Assembly: GCF_004923205.2 (NCBI RefSeq)
Contig: NZ_SELD02000038.1
Coordinates: forward strand, 1 to 37,288
Direction of reading: 5' to 3'
Length of the DNA: 37,288 bases
DNA from: Paracoccus aeridis
Lineage (GTDB): Bacteria > Pseudomonadota > Alphaproteobacteria > Rhodobacterales > Rhodobacteraceae
Positions within the stretch are counted from its first letter, which is position 1. Every line of letters starts with the position of its first letter. Shown one piece after another: positions 7,543 through 16,520 of the stretch. The notes beneath the pieces were generated by a model that saw only the letters and a program-made list of their open reading frames with translations, was not told where the DNA came from and searched no databases. Position numbers and translations under genes: made by a program.

Positions 7543-8171
7543 GACAGCTTCCTTTTCAGGTCGGCAATGACTGTATCGAGTTCCTCGAACCAGATCGGTT
7601 GGTACTGTGAACGCAACAGTTCTGTTTCCGGCAGTGTCCCGAGATCACCAGCCTGCTCCGACAGCTCTTCCAGAATGCCTTTCGAAACACGGAAATGTAG
7701 ATACTCGGCCAATCCTTTGCCCCTCTCGGATTTTTCTGCTACCTCGTAGCTCGGCACGATCTTGATCCGCTTCTGTGTCCGCTGGCGAGCAAGGCGCAGG
7801 ATCATGCCGATCTGGTAACCGGCTTGCTCCAAGGCTTCGAGATCCTTTTGGTGCCTTGCAAGTGGCCGGACGAGCGCACGCACTTGAACGAGTGCCTTTG
7901 TCTCACTGACAGCGGCAGGTTCCGGCTGCTTCCTCTTGACCGGAGCTGTTTGAGGCTGCTTCGGCTTGTCTGGTGTCACGCCTGGTTGTTGAGCCGCACC
8001 TTCGCGGCCGGGATCTGCTTGCACCGGAGCTTCCGACATGACCGTCTGCTCGGCAGGCTCGGCAGGCGAGTCTGCCACCGGCGCAAAATCAAAATGGGAA
8101 ACATCCTCGATAGTCCGGGAATATTCGTCGTCGGTATCAAAAATTTTCAACGTGCGGCCACGTCTTGCCAT
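7539..8171 (-). CDS. VirC2-like relaxosome accessory protein
   Basis: The 210-residue product has a charged, Pro-rich N-terminal half (residues about 25-85) and a C-terminal half with two segments resembling tandem ribbon-helix-helix units. The first begins near KALVQVRALVRPLARHQKD, the second near EYLHFRVSKGILEELSEQ. VirC2 of Agrobacterium, which binds overdrive DNA beside the T-DNA border, has the same size and a tandem RHH layout, and is encoded directly downstream of virC1, as here (the VirC1-like gene ends one base upstream). The sequence similarity I can judge by eye is weak; gene order and architecture carry the call. Partner proteins would be the ParA-like ATPase upstream and the relaxase across the intergenic region. 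Confidence 0.6.
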   Translation of the reverse strand: MARRGRTLKIFDTDDEYSRTIEDVSHFDFAPVADSPAEPAEQTVMSEAPVQADPGREGAAQQPGVTPDKPKQPQTAPVKRKQPEPAAVSETKALVQVRALVRPLARHQKDLEALEQAGYQIGMILRLARQRTQKRIKIVPSYEVAEKSERGKGLAEYLHFRVSKGILEELSEQAGDLGTLPETELLRSQYQPIWFEELDTVIADLKRKLS

Positions 8172-8172
8172 T

Positions 8173-8943
8173 TTAGCCCCCGGCCTTGGTAGTGCTGGCC
8201 GGTGCAGCGGCCATTCTGCTCAATATCGCCTTGGTGACGACAATAGCTTCGTGCAGAGCGTCGTCGTAGCGCCGCGCTCGCCCGCGGATCAGTGGATTAT
8301 CGTCCGCCTTCAACTGCGCGGCTCTCGCTCCAAGCAGGCCCTCATTATCCATATCCTGATAGGCCAATCGTTCCCGCATCGGGTAAGGGACGGGCTTCAT
8401 CAGAGATCGGATTTCCGACAGCAACTCCTGCTGGCCGAGTGAGACGGGCTCAACGCTCTTGCCGCTCTTGACCACAAACCGCGTAATCACCACCGCATGA
8501 GGCGGCAGTTGGGATGGATCTGACACCCTTTCGCGCAACCTGTCATACCAAGTGACCGTCTCCATAGACTTTTCGAGGTCGGTTCGCGTCAGGATGAGGG
8601 GAGTCACCAGCAGATCGGACAGCATGGCGATAGTGTCGGCCCATCCTCCGCCAACACCGGGCGTGTCGATCAGGATGAAGTCGGCAGACTCCTTCTCGAA
8701 CGTCTCGTCAACGATGCCCGTCAGCTCGTCCATCTTGATCGTTTCGGTGATCGACAGCAGGGGGGAGCTGGTTCCTCGTTTCCCTGCCCGTTCGGCCCAC
8801 GTCGCAAGGGCTCGGTTCGGGTCGGCGTCTATCAGCAGCACCCGCTTCTTGTTGAACACGAACGCTGATGCCATGGCTCGCACCAGAGTGGTCTTGCCGG
8901 CCCCTCCTTTCCGGCTCATCGCTGAAATCACAACCGGCTGCAT
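8173..8943 (-). CDS. VirC1/ParA-like ATPase
   Basis: The 256-residue product starts MQPVVISAMSRKGGAGKTTL, with the deviant Walker A motif KGGAGKTT at 12-19 typical of ParA/MinD ATPases. Switch segments follow: LLIDADPNRA (motif A', about 36-45) and FILIDTPGVGG (Walker B, about 89-99). No separate DNA-binding domain is present, so it is a short ParA like VirC1 rather than RepA. VirC1 brings the relaxosome to the cell pole and the VirD4 receptor. It heads a minus-strand operon with the VirC2-like and secreted genes, divergent from the mobilisation genes across 8944-9462. An alternative is a partition ATPase, but no parB-like gene or repABC set is next to it. Confidence 0.78.
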   Translation of the reverse strand: MQPVVISAMSRKGGAGKTTLVRAMASAFVFNKKRVLLIDADPNRALATWAERAGKRGTSSPLLSITETIKMDELTGIVDETFEKESADFILIDTPGVGGGWADTIAMLSDLLVTPLILTRTDLEKSMETVTWYDRLRERVSDPSQLPPHAVVITRFVVKSGKSVEPVSLGQQELLSEIRSLMKPVPYPMRERLAYQDMDNEGLLGARAAQLKADDNPLIRGRARRYDDALHEAIVVTKAILSRMAAAPASTTKAGG

Positions 8944-9462
8944 GATGGTCCCTCGATACTGTTAGCGTGAGGCCGTTCACCGCCCCTGGGCGCAGGATAG
9001 CAACACTGAGGGAATCTAGCAACTAGCACCTATCGAGAACCAGCTAGCGCCTAAGCACTGAGTTGTAGCAACTAAAGCGTAGTTCGTAATCAGTCGTGCA
9101 TAGTAAGTATCCAGTAATAGCTAAGAAATAATTACTAAAGTATATCCAATAAAAAATTTACAGTAGCAAGTTGCTCATCATTGATAGCACATAACGGCTA
9201 ACATATATCACAGAGAACATATGATAGTGGCTAGCATCTAACAACTCTCGCGTAGCTCGGAAAGCTAGCGCATAGCAATTAGCAGTTATGAAGTTTGGCG
9301 GCCCGCGCACCCAAAATAATGAATAGTGGCTAGATCCTAGCAATTATCAAGGGGAGCACATCTGGGGTGCTCTCGACCGAGAAGGCAGGACTGCACGCTA
9401 GAACATTGACGGCCTTATGGCCGGTATCTATCCTAAACCTCAAATCTAGCAGGAAATGGTTT
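8944..9462. other. AT-rich, repeat-rich intergenic region; candidate oriT and divergent promoters
   Basis: About 520 bp without a gene, much richer in A+T than its surroundings. It carries at least a dozen TAGC tetramers in either half-palindromic form, including CTAGC at 9016, 9023, 9044, 9231, 9265 and 9337. An 11-bp direct repeat, ATAGTGGCTAG, occurs at 9224-9234 and 9323-9333. It lies between divergent VirC1/VirC2-like genes and the MobC-relaxase genes, exactly where P-type systems keep oriT, so nic and accessory-protein sites are expected here. The nick site itself cannot be placed from sequence alone. Confidence 0.5.
9354..9372. repeat. Hairpin near the mobilisation operon start
   Basis: GAGCAC (9354-9359) and GTGCTC (9367-9372) form a perfect 6-bp stem around a 7-nt loop. 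Inverted repeats flank nic in many MOB systems and this one is the closest clear stem to the relaxase operon; it could equally be an operator. Confidence 0.35.
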
Positions 9463-10056
9463 GTGTTAACAAAACCAAAATTTGAGGTTTCCACGAGCCG
9501 TCGTCTGACCGCTTCCGAGCGGTCGAAAGTCGCCCGCGCCAAAGCGGCTGGGGCAAGCACGAAAGAGCTTGCTGCGCAGTATGGCGTCAGCGAGCAGACC
9601 ATCAGGAACATCGCTCGGCGCGTCCGCAGCGAGCGCAAGACAGCCAAGGTCGAGAGCGCCATCGTTGCTGCGCGCGTTCCCGTGCAGGACATTCAGGCCT
9701 TCGATGCCGCCGTTGGCCGCTTCGGGATAAAGGACAAGTCCACCGCGTTGCGCGCCTTCATCCGCTGGCCAGGCGGGTTCTTCCACGTTGACGAGAACAC
9801 GGACGTGACCATCCGGGCCATGCTGCTTGAGCTGACGCGCCTCGGGACGAACCTCAACCAGATCGCCCGCCGTCTCAACGATCCTCGGCTCGGGCCGGGC
9901 GAGCGCGGCCTAAGCGCCCAGGAGAAGGCAGAGCTGCGCGCCTTGCGCGAGGCCATGAGCCGCGCCGACGAGACGCTGCGGACACTGGCGGGCGACCGGG
10001 CGCGGCGCGGCGACCTGGCGTTTCGCCTGACGCTGATCGGGGGCGAGGATGGCTAG
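9463..10056 (+). CDS. MobC-like relaxosome accessory protein with N-terminal HTH
   Basis: I choose the GTG at 9463, preceded by AGGA 8 bp upstream, giving 197 residues; the frame is open back to another GTG at 9367 but the intervening residues look non-coding. Residues about 14-55 form a helix-turn-helix (LTASERSKVARAKAAG, then AAQYGVSEQTIRNIARR). A second part has the MobC-like pattern of a short RHH-type start (ARVPVQDIQAFD) and the signature LTRLGTNLNQIARRLN, characteristic of MobC proteins that help the relaxase melt oriT. It overlaps the relaxase gene by 8 bp, so both are co-expressed. The extra HTH may let it autoregulate the operon. Confidence 0.75.
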   Translation: MLTKPKFEVSTSRRLTASERSKVARAKAAGASTKELAAQYGVSEQTIRNIARRVRSERKTAKVESAIVAARVPVQDIQAFDAAVGRFGIKDKSTALRAFIRWPGGFFHVDENTDVTIRAMLLELTRLGTNLNQIARRLNDPRLGPGERGLSAQEKAELRALREAMSRADETLRTLAGDRARRGDLAFRLTLIGGEDG

Positions 10057-11905
10057 GGCGACGAAGGCGCTGCCGACAGCGGAGGCGCTGTTCAAGGAGG
10101 GCTGGACCCGAACCCGTGGCAGGGCAGGGGGGCGGGGCCTCAAATCCACATCGTTCCGCGCGCATCGGCAGATGGCGCGAGCCGCGGCGGGCAACCGCGC
10201 GGCCGTGTTCAAGCTGATCCCGCGCGGCGGCTGCCGTACCACGCAGCAGCTTCACGGCCAGTTCGAATACCTGTTGGGCAAGGCCGATGCGGTTCTCGAC
10301 TCGCGGGGCATCTACGAGCAGGAAGGGTCGCTGTCGTCCGAAGATGCTCTGGCGGCGGCCGAACGGTGGTCGCAAGACTGGCACGGCAAGACCCGGACCG
10401 GGCAGACCAGCCACATGTTGATGTCGTTTCCGGCCGGGACTGACACCGCTGCGGTGCGCGCAATCAGCGAGCGGATCTGCGAGCGGTTCTTCGAGGGCCG
10501 CTATGACTACATCGCGGCCATCCATACGGATCGGGACCACCCTCACACGCATATCGTGGTCAACCGACGCGGCTTCGAGGGCGACCTGTTCACCCTGCGT
10601 GTCGGCACCGAGTACAGCTATCAGTCTTTCAAGGAGGCGATGGTGGAGATCGCGGCCCAGCATGGCATTGCTTTGGAGGCAAGCCAGCGGCTTGAGCGCG
10701 GCATCATCGACCGGGCGCCCACGGTCGCGCAGTATCGCGCCGGCCAGACCGCCGGCATCCCGCGCGAGGGCGAGGATCTGGCCTATGCCATCGCGCAGGT
10801 CGCCAAGCATGGCGCGACCTATCGGGCGATGGCGGCGCAGGCGCGTGCCTTGGTGCGAAGCGATCTTGCCAGCATTACGCGCGGCGACAGCGCCAGCGAG
10901 CGCAACCTGTCAGGCATGGCCGACGCGCTTGAGCGCGCGGCCGAAACACTTTCAGCCGGAAAAATCATTTCATCAGCAGCAGGAACCCTTTCGATGGACC
11001 AGCAGACGAGATTTCATGACGCACTGCAGAAGCTCGACCTTTCCATGCAGCGCGCCGCTGAGCGGATCGAGGCTGCACCGCCTTCCGAGCGGCCGTCGAT
11101 GGAAGCGAAGCTCAATGCCGTGCTGGCGCAGGCATCCAGCATGAACCCGCACAGCCCACGAGCGGCCGAACTGGCACAGCCTGCAAGCGAGGACGGCATC
11201 TATTCCACTCGGAACAGGGCAGGGATCGAGTTGAACGAGGAGGATGCTGTGCGCCTTGAGCGCGCCCTTGCTGGCACCGGCATCAACCCGGATGAAGTTG
11301 CGGCGCGGATGCAGGTCGGGGCATCGAACGCCGCGCTTGAGCGCCAGTGGATTGCCGATGACGTGCGCGCCATCGCCGATGAGCGCGGGCTGGACCTGAA
11401 GGACCAGCGACAGTTCGAGGCGGCGCTTGCAGAGGTGGACCGGATTCACGACCGGATTGGCGAAGAGTTCGGCATCGGTACCGAGGCGCCCGTGGCGGAC
11501 GAGCGTGCCGCGTCCGACGCGGCCGAGCAGGCGGCAGAGGATCGTGCCCGTGAAGCTGCCCAGGCCCGAGAAGCGGCCGCATGGGTCCATAACCGCGGGG
11601 CTCACGCCTCCAAGGCTGATCTTACCCGACTGGCCGCACCGGTGGGCGAGGCCGACGCGCAGCGTTTCCGGGGCGCAGTCGAGGACCGCCTGACCCCTGA
11701 CGAGATCGCCCGTTTGCGGCGCGGCGATATTTCCGTGTTGGAAGGGGCAGGCAACCGCGAAGAGCAGCTCACCATTGCCCGCGAGTATCTGAAGGTGGAA
11801 GGCCATTCGCCCGAGGTATTGCGGCAGGTGACGCGCGAGCTGCACCAGGAGCGCGAGATCGCTCATTCGCAACGCAGCCATGACGATGGGATCGACCATG
11901 CCTAA
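10049..11905 (+). CDS. VirD2-type MOB-P relaxase
   Basis: The 618-residue product carries the three-histidine relaxase motif HTDRDHPHTH at 159-168 (ligands H159, H166, H168, with H164 nearby), the hallmark of the Relaxase/VirD2 family. A candidate catalytic tyrosine is Y74 in the FEYLLGK segment. A second conserved segment, SHMLMSFPAG, occurs at 121-130. The first 45 residues are basic. The C-terminal two thirds are Ala- and charge-rich and probably helical, resembling the translocation-signal region of such relaxases. It nicks oriT, stays bound to the 5' end and is exported by VirD4/VirB. It overlaps its neighbours on both sides (8 bp with the MobC-like gene, 26 bp with virD4). Confidence 0.9.
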   Translation: MARATKALPTAEALFKEGWTRTRGRAGGRGLKSTSFRAHRQMARAAAGNRAAVFKLIPRGGCRTTQQLHGQFEYLLGKADAVLDSRGIYEQEGSLSSEDALAAAERWSQDWHGKTRTGQTSHMLMSFPAGTDTAAVRAISERICERFFEGRYDYIAAIHTDRDHPHTHIVVNRRGFEGDLFTLRVGTEYSYQSFKEAMVEIAAQHGIALEASQRLERGIIDRAPTVAQYRAGQTAGIPREGEDLAYAIAQVAKHGATYRAMAAQARALVRSDLASITRGDSASERNLSGMADALERAAETLSAGKIISSAAGTLSMDQQTRFHDALQKLDLSMQRAAERIEAAPPSERPSMEAKLNAVLAQASSMNPHSPRAAELAQPASEDGIYSTRNRAGIELNEEDAVRLERALAGTGINPDEVAARMQVGASNAALERQWIADDVRAIADERGLDLKDQRQFEAALAEVDRIHDRIGEEFGIGTEAPVADERAASDAAEQAAEDRAREAAQAREAAAWVHNRGAHASKADLTRLAAPVGEADAQRFRGAVEDRLTPDEIARLRRGDISVLEGAGNREEQLTIAREYLKVEGHSPEVLRQVTRELHQEREIAHSQRSHDDGIDHA

Positions 11906-13988
11906 GGTCAGGATGTTGGGCGGGGTCGCGTTCTTCGCCTTGATAGGCCTCGCCTTCGCCTATGTCCTCGCGACGGGCTATGTGACGGCCCGGATGACCG
12001 GCCAGGCGGTCCAGATCGACTGGTCGTTTCTGGCCGAGAACTGGCGCAGCCTGCGCGCGAGCGCCCCCCGCGACTGGACCATCGTCCAGATCATCTTCGC
12101 GGGTTGCGTCCTCGGTATGATGCTGCTGGCTTCCCTTGTCATCCACGAGGGCCTGACCCGCTTCGGGCAGACGCATTGGCAGACGCGGCGCGAGCTGAAA
12201 CGCAACGGCTTCTTTGCCAAGCCCGGCCGTGGTTTTGTGCTGGCAAAGGACGGCAAGCCGGGATCGCGGAGGGATTTCATCTGTTCGGCGCGGTTTCCGC
12301 ATTGTCTCGTCATCGCCCCGACCGGGCGGGGGAAGGGGACCGGCTTCGTCATTCCCAACCTCCTGACCTTCGCCGGTAGCGCCGTGGTCCTCGACGTGAA
12401 GGGCGAGAACTACGACAAGACCGCGCGGCACCGCGCATCTCTGGGCGATAAAGTCTGGCGCTTCGCCCCCGTTGATTGGGACCGGCCCACCCATCGCTAC
12501 AATCCGCTTGAGCGGATCGCAGTCCTGCCGAACCCCGATCAGCGGCAGATGGAACTCAAGAAAACCGCCGATCTCTTTCTGCAATCCGACAACGACAACA
12601 TGAAGGGCCTGCTGGAAGGGGGCATTGATCTGTTCGTCGCAGCAGGCATCTATGCGATGGAACGGGGCAAGCCGACGCTTGGCGAGATTTACCGCCTCGT
12701 GTCCGCGGGCGGCGACAAGAACAAGCAATACCTGGCCTATGCTGACGAGGTTAAGAGCCGGGCGGCGCAGCTCATCTTTGAGCGGCTGGCCTCGATCAAT
12801 GATCGCACCCTGACCTCTTATCTGTCGCTCCTGATGACTTCAGGTCTGAGTGCCTGGGCGAACCCGGCCATCGACCGCGCAACATCGGTGTCCGACTTCG
12901 ATTTCAGGACGTTCCGGCAAGAGCCACAGACCGTCTATCTCGTCGTTCCGCCTGATGACATCAGATCGCTCGCGCCGCTGATCCGCCTGTTCTTTGCCGA
13001 CCTCATCGCCAGCTTGCAGGCCAAAGAGCCCGGTTCGAACGAGCCCTGGCCGGTCATGATCCTGCTCGATGAGTTCGACCGGCTCGGAAAGATGCCGATC
13101 GTCGCGGAGAGCATCAAGACGCTGCGCTCCTACGGCGGCAACCTGGCCTTGGTCACGCAGACCATCCCGGCGCTGGACGAGATCTATGGCGAGAACACGC
13201 GGCTGTCCTTGCAGGGCGGGGCAGGGGTCAAGGTCTACATGACCCCGAGCGAGGAACGCACCGTCAAGGAGCTGAGCGAGGCTGTCGGCAAGACCACCAA
13301 GCGCGTCGTCTCGAAATCCCGCACCCTCGGGAAAGGCCCGCTTTCAGGGATGAACGTCTCGGAGAGGACGGAGGAGGTGCCGCTCCTGAACGAGGACAAC
13401 GCCCGCCGCCTCGACCTGGACGACATCATCCTTGTCATCGACGGCCAGCATCCGGCGCGCGCCAAGCGGATCAAATACTATGAGGACCGCACCCTCAAGC
13501 CGGTGTTTGAGAAGCAGGCGGGGACATTTCCCATGCCCGACCCGCGCGAACGCGCGGCCGAAGATTTCCTGCGCGAGACTGAGCGGCGCGCAGACTCGTT
13601 GCAGCAGCGTCTTGACGAGATGGAGACCCGCGTCACGACTGCCGTTCAGTATCCAGACTCGGAACCCGCGATCCGCCGTCGAGCGTCACGCGCATTGCAA
13701 GGGCCAATCGAGCTTCTGCCGAACAAGGAACCCGCAACACCGATCCTGCCGTTCGCGGATGCGGAGCTTGGCCTGCAAACAACTCCCGATGGCGAATCCA
13801 TGACGCCGACAGAAGAAGGTGCATCGCCGGCGAAGATGCACACTGTGGAGCCATCCGATAATCCGCCTGCCGCTCGGAGACGCACCCGGACGATCGTGAA
13901 TCTTATGGATGAGCTTAGCGACTTGCCCGCCACCGCCGAGAACATCATGACCTTCGAGCAGATGACCGAGAAAGCCGACCGTATCTAG
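11880..13988 (+). CDS. virD4: Type IV coupling protein VirD4
   Basis: The 702-residue product has two N-terminal membrane segments (about 11-33 and 67-89), then the coupling-protein ATPase. Walker A is APTGRGKGTG at 146-155 and Walker B is MILLDEFDRLG at 393-403. LDVKGENYDKTA near 171-182 is a typical VirD4/TraG motif. The last 170 residues are a variable, acidic, Pro-containing tail. Starts at 11880, 11886 or 11898 are all possible; all lie inside the end of the relaxase gene. It docks the relaxosome to the VirB channel at the inner membrane. The usual neighbour would be the rest of the transfer genes, but here IS66 and a defence module separate it from virB. Confidence 0.93.
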   Translation: MTMGSTMPKVRMLGGVAFFALIGLAFAYVLATGYVTARMTGQAVQIDWSFLAENWRSLRASAPRDWTIVQIIFAGCVLGMMLLASLVIHEGLTRFGQTHWQTRRELKRNGFFAKPGRGFVLAKDGKPGSRRDFICSARFPHCLVIAPTGRGKGTGFVIPNLLTFAGSAVVLDVKGENYDKTARHRASLGDKVWRFAPVDWDRPTHRYNPLERIAVLPNPDQRQMELKKTADLFLQSDNDNMKGLLEGGIDLFVAAGIYAMERGKPTLGEIYRLVSAGGDKNKQYLAYADEVKSRAAQLIFERLASINDRTLTSYLSLLMTSGLSAWANPAIDRATSVSDFDFRTFRQEPQTVYLVVPPDDIRSLAPLIRLFFADLIASLQAKEPGSNEPWPVMILLDEFDRLGKMPIVAESIKTLRSYGGNLALVTQTIPALDEIYGENTRLSLQGGAGVKVYMTPSEERTVKELSEAVGKTTKRVVSKSRTLGKGPLSGMNVSERTEEVPLLNEDNARRLDLDDIILVIDGQHPARAKRIKYYEDRTLKPVFEKQAGTFPMPDPRERAAEDFLRETERRADSLQQRLDEMETRVTTAVQYPDSEPAIRRRASRALQGPIELLPNKEPATPILPFADAELGLQTTPDGESMTPTEEGASPAKMHTVEPSDNPPAARRRTRTIVNLMDELSDLPATAENIMTFEQMTEKADRI

Positions 13989-14015
13989 TCATGGCTAAGC
14001 TCTGGTGAGAACGTA

Positions 14016-14023
14016 GAAGTCCT
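14016..14023. repeat. Left 8-bp target site duplication of the IS66 element
   Basis: GAAGTCCT immediately abuts the left terminal repeat and is repeated exactly at 16974-16981. Eight bp is the normal duplication length for IS66. Confidence 0.93.
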
Positions 14024-14044
14024 GTAAGCGTCCGGCATAGGGGC

Positions 14045-14614
14045 CTACTTCTTCCGAGGTTGCCACCGTTTGGCGAGTTTAAGGACCTCGAACTGATGCA
14101 TGTCGGTGTCTGGCACTGAGGGGTCGAAGGGCTCATCGTGCCACTCGGTCAGTTCATCGTGGTCCGGGTGTCCGGGGTCAGCGATCGCCTCGAGGAAGTG
14201 CTCGTAGCCTGGAGGTCCTCCCACGTCCTCGGGCGGGCAGCGGCCTTCAGCTTCGACCAGCCGTGGATAGAGCTGGCCCGGCAGGGGGCCGTCCGTCAGC
14301 TCCCCGGTCAGATGATGTCGCCAGTCGTCTCCGAAGTCGTAGGTGTAGACGAGCGAAGTGTGTCCTGCGGCCACGAGAGCCTGTTGTAGGGTGGCCTTGT
14401 TGGCCGGCAGGGCATCAAGCCTGAGGTGGGGATCGGGCAGGCTCCATCGGCGGGATCCTGCCTCAAAGCTGTAGAGATGCTGGTTCTCCCAGCCCATGGC
14501 GGCCTGAAGAACAAGGTGCAGACGGTCCAGGCGCAGATCCGAAGGCACCATGAGGATCCGCGAGACGCGGGGCGTGACGTCTTCCAGAACGGCGGTGAGG
14601 CGGAGAATGCTCAT
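14045..14614 (-). CDS. Plasmid pRiA4b ORF-3 family protein, IS66 passenger
   Basis: The 189-residue product fits the PRiA4_ORF3 family: LMVPSDLRLDRLHLVLQAAMGW near the N-terminus, a YTYDFGDDWRH core near the middle, CPPEDVGGPPGYEHFLEAI, then a DPFDP-like acidic stretch (here EPFDPSVPD). The function of the family is unknown. Its ATG at 14614 overlaps the tnpC stop (ATGA), so the start at 14614 is preferred to the one 18 bp upstream. It lies wholly within the terminal repeats and therefore travels with the IS. Confidence 0.88.
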   Translation of the reverse strand: MSILRLTAVLEDVTPRVSRILMVPSDLRLDRLHLVLQAAMGWENQHLYSFEAGSRRWSLPDPHLRLDALPANKATLQQALVAAGHTSLVYTYDFGDDWRHHLTGELTDGPLPGQLYPRLVEAEGRCPPEDVGGPPGYEHFLEAIADPGHPDHDELTEWHDEPFDPSVPDTDMHQFEVLKLAKRWQPRKK

Positions 14615-16113
14615 GAGTTGGCCCACCTCCAAGGCAGCAGTTCGTCGATCCTGGTGATCTTGTGATCGGGCAGGCGCGCGAGGGTGTCGGCCAGCCAGGC
14701 CTGTGGGTCGACGCCGTTCAGTTTGGCCGTCTCGATCAGGGTGTAAGCGATGGCGGCGGCCTTTCCGCCTGTCTGGGAACCGACGAACAGGTAGTTCTTC
14801 CGGCCGAGGGCGATGGCGCGCATGCCGCGTTCGGCGGTGTTGTTATCCAGCTCGAGGATGCCGTGGGCGAGATAGGGGCGCATGCGCACCATCCGCGTCA
14901 GGCCATAGCGGATCGCGGCAGCCAGCGGCGACTTGCCCGAGATGCGGGTCAGTTGCATGGCCAGCCAGAGCTCGAGATCGTCGAAGACCGGGGCGGCGCG
15001 GGCCTGACGAAGCTTGACACGCTTGTCCGGCGGCAAACCTCGGGCCTCCTTCTCGACGGCATAGAGCCGGGCGATCCGGCGGATGGCCTCTTCGGCGATC
15101 GGAGAAGCCTGGGCACGATGGATGTCGACGAACTTGCGCCTGACATGGGCCATGCAGGCGACTTCGTGGATCGCGCCGGACCGATAGAGATCCTCGAACC
15201 CGGCATAACCATCGGCATGCATCCAGCCGTGGAAGCGGGCGAGGTGGTCCTTCGGGTGCTGACCCTTGCGGTCGCCGGAGAAGCGATACCAGGCGGCCGG
15301 GGGCGCCGCCCCGGCCCATGGCCGTTCGTCCCGGGCATAGGTCCAGAGCCGCGCCGTTTGTGTCTTTCCAGTGCCCGGGGTCAGCATCTGCACGGGCGTG
15401 TCGTCGGCGAAGATCGCCTCGGCCGAGAGGACATGGCGGCCGATGGCATCGGCCAGCGGCGCCAGCAGCGCGGTCGTTTTGCCGACCCAGTCGGCCAGCG
15501 TGGAGCGGTCGAGGTCCAGCCCTTCGCGCTCGAAGATCTGGCTCTGGCGGTAGAGCGGTAGGTGATCGGCATACTTGCTCACCAGCACATGGGCCAGAAG
15601 GCCCGGACCAGGGCGGCCGCGCTCGATGGGGCGGGAGGGCAGCGGTGCCTGGACGAACCGCTCGCAGCACGAACAGGTCAGCCGCGGCCGCACGATCCGG
15701 TTCACGATGAAGCGTCCGGGGACGTATTCCAGCTCTTCTGTCACGTCCGCGCCGATCCGCCGCAGGCGCCCGCCGCAATCGGTGCAGGCATCGGTGCCGG
15801 GGCTCAGTTCCACCTCCATCCGCGGGATGTGGTCGGGGATCGGGCGACGCTTCGGCCGGTCCTTCTCCTCGACGTCTGGCAGCTTCATCCGCGCGATCAT
15901 CGCGGCGGCGGCGATCTCGCTGGTCTCCAGCGCCAGTTGCAGTTGCTCCGCAGTCTCGGAGGAGGTGCCGAACCGGTGCGCCCGGTGCCCCGCAAGCTGG
16001 TGCCGGAGCTTCTCGATCAGGATCGCCTGAGCCTTCACCTCGGCCACGAGCCGCGCCGTGAAGCTGCGCAGCTCCTCGGGATCTTCCGGCAGGATGGCGG
16101 GCTCGTCGAGCAT
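14611..16113 (-). CDS. tnpC: IS66 transposase TnpC
   Basis: The 500-residue DDE transposase shows an N-terminal coiled-coil (residues about 12-45), a zinc-binding CxxCGG...CxC cluster (TDCGGRL; LTCSCCERF), and the catalytic regions FADDTPVQ, HADGYAGF and LDNNTAERGMR that supply D, D and E. The C-terminal IS66 tail ends TRIDELLPWRW, as in many complete family members. No frameshift is seen. It catalyses cut-and-paste or replicative movement together with TnpA and TnpB. The 59-bp gap after tnpB and ATGA overlap with the passenger gene fit one transcript. Confidence 0.95.
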   Translation of the reverse strand: MLDEPAILPEDPEELRSFTARLVAEVKAQAILIEKLRHQLAGHRAHRFGTSSETAEQLQLALETSEIAAAAMIARMKLPDVEEKDRPKRRPIPDHIPRMEVELSPGTDACTDCGGRLRRIGADVTEELEYVPGRFIVNRIVRPRLTCSCCERFVQAPLPSRPIERGRPGPGLLAHVLVSKYADHLPLYRQSQIFEREGLDLDRSTLADWVGKTTALLAPLADAIGRHVLSAEAIFADDTPVQMLTPGTGKTQTARLWTYARDERPWAGAAPPAAWYRFSGDRKGQHPKDHLARFHGWMHADGYAGFEDLYRSGAIHEVACMAHVRRKFVDIHRAQASPIAEEAIRRIARLYAVEKEARGLPPDKRVKLRQARAAPVFDDLELWLAMQLTRISGKSPLAAAIRYGLTRMVRMRPYLAHGILELDNNTAERGMRAIALGRKNYLFVGSQTGGKAAAIAYTLIETAKLNGVDPQAWLADTLARLPDHKITRIDELLPWRWANS

Positions 16114-16172
16114 GAGACGAGCTTATCGTGGTGGATTCCGGCTGGGAATCCTCAACGATCCGGACCCGTCCC

Positions 16173-16520
16173 TTATCCGGCCGCCAGCGGCTGCCAGGTC
16201 CGCTGCGGGGTCCGCCAGTCGATCCCTTCCAGCAGCATCGCCAACTGCGCGGCCGTCAGGGCGATCCTGCCCTCCGTTGCCGAGGGCCAGACGAAACGCC
16301 CCCGCTCCAGACGCTTCATGAACATGCAGGCGCCCTGGCCATCCCACCAGATCACCTTCACCAGATCGCCGCGCCGACCCCGGAAGACGAAGAGATGCCC
16401 GGCGAACGGATCCTGCTTCAGCACCGCCTCGGCCTGCGCGGCCAGCGCCGCGAAGCCCTTGCGCATGTCCGTGACCCCGGCCGCGAGCCAGACCCGCGTG
16501 TTGGCAGGCACCGGGATCAC
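16173..16520 (-). CDS. tnpB: IS66 accessory protein TnpB
   Basis: The 115-residue product has the TnpB (IS66 Orf2) signature: [49 protein letters not shown] and LERGRFVWP. Start and tnpA stop overlap by four bases (ATGA). The role of TnpB in IS66 transposition is required but not biochemically defined. Intact. Confidence 0.95.
   Translation of the reverse strand: MIPVPANTRVWLAAGVTDMRKGFAALAAQAEAVLKQDPFAGHLFVFRGRRGDLVKVIWWDGQGACMFMKRLERGRFVWPSATEGRIALTAAQLAMLLEGIDWRTPQRTWQPLAAG

Noticed and set aside
8173..8943. ParA partition protein of a replication/partition locus
   Set aside because: No parB, repB or repC-like gene is adjacent, and a VirC2-like gene follows directly, so VirC1 fits better.
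9001..9350. CRISPR-like or iteron array
   Set aside because: The TAGC elements are short and irregularly spaced; there is no repeat-spacer regularity and no replication initiator nearby.
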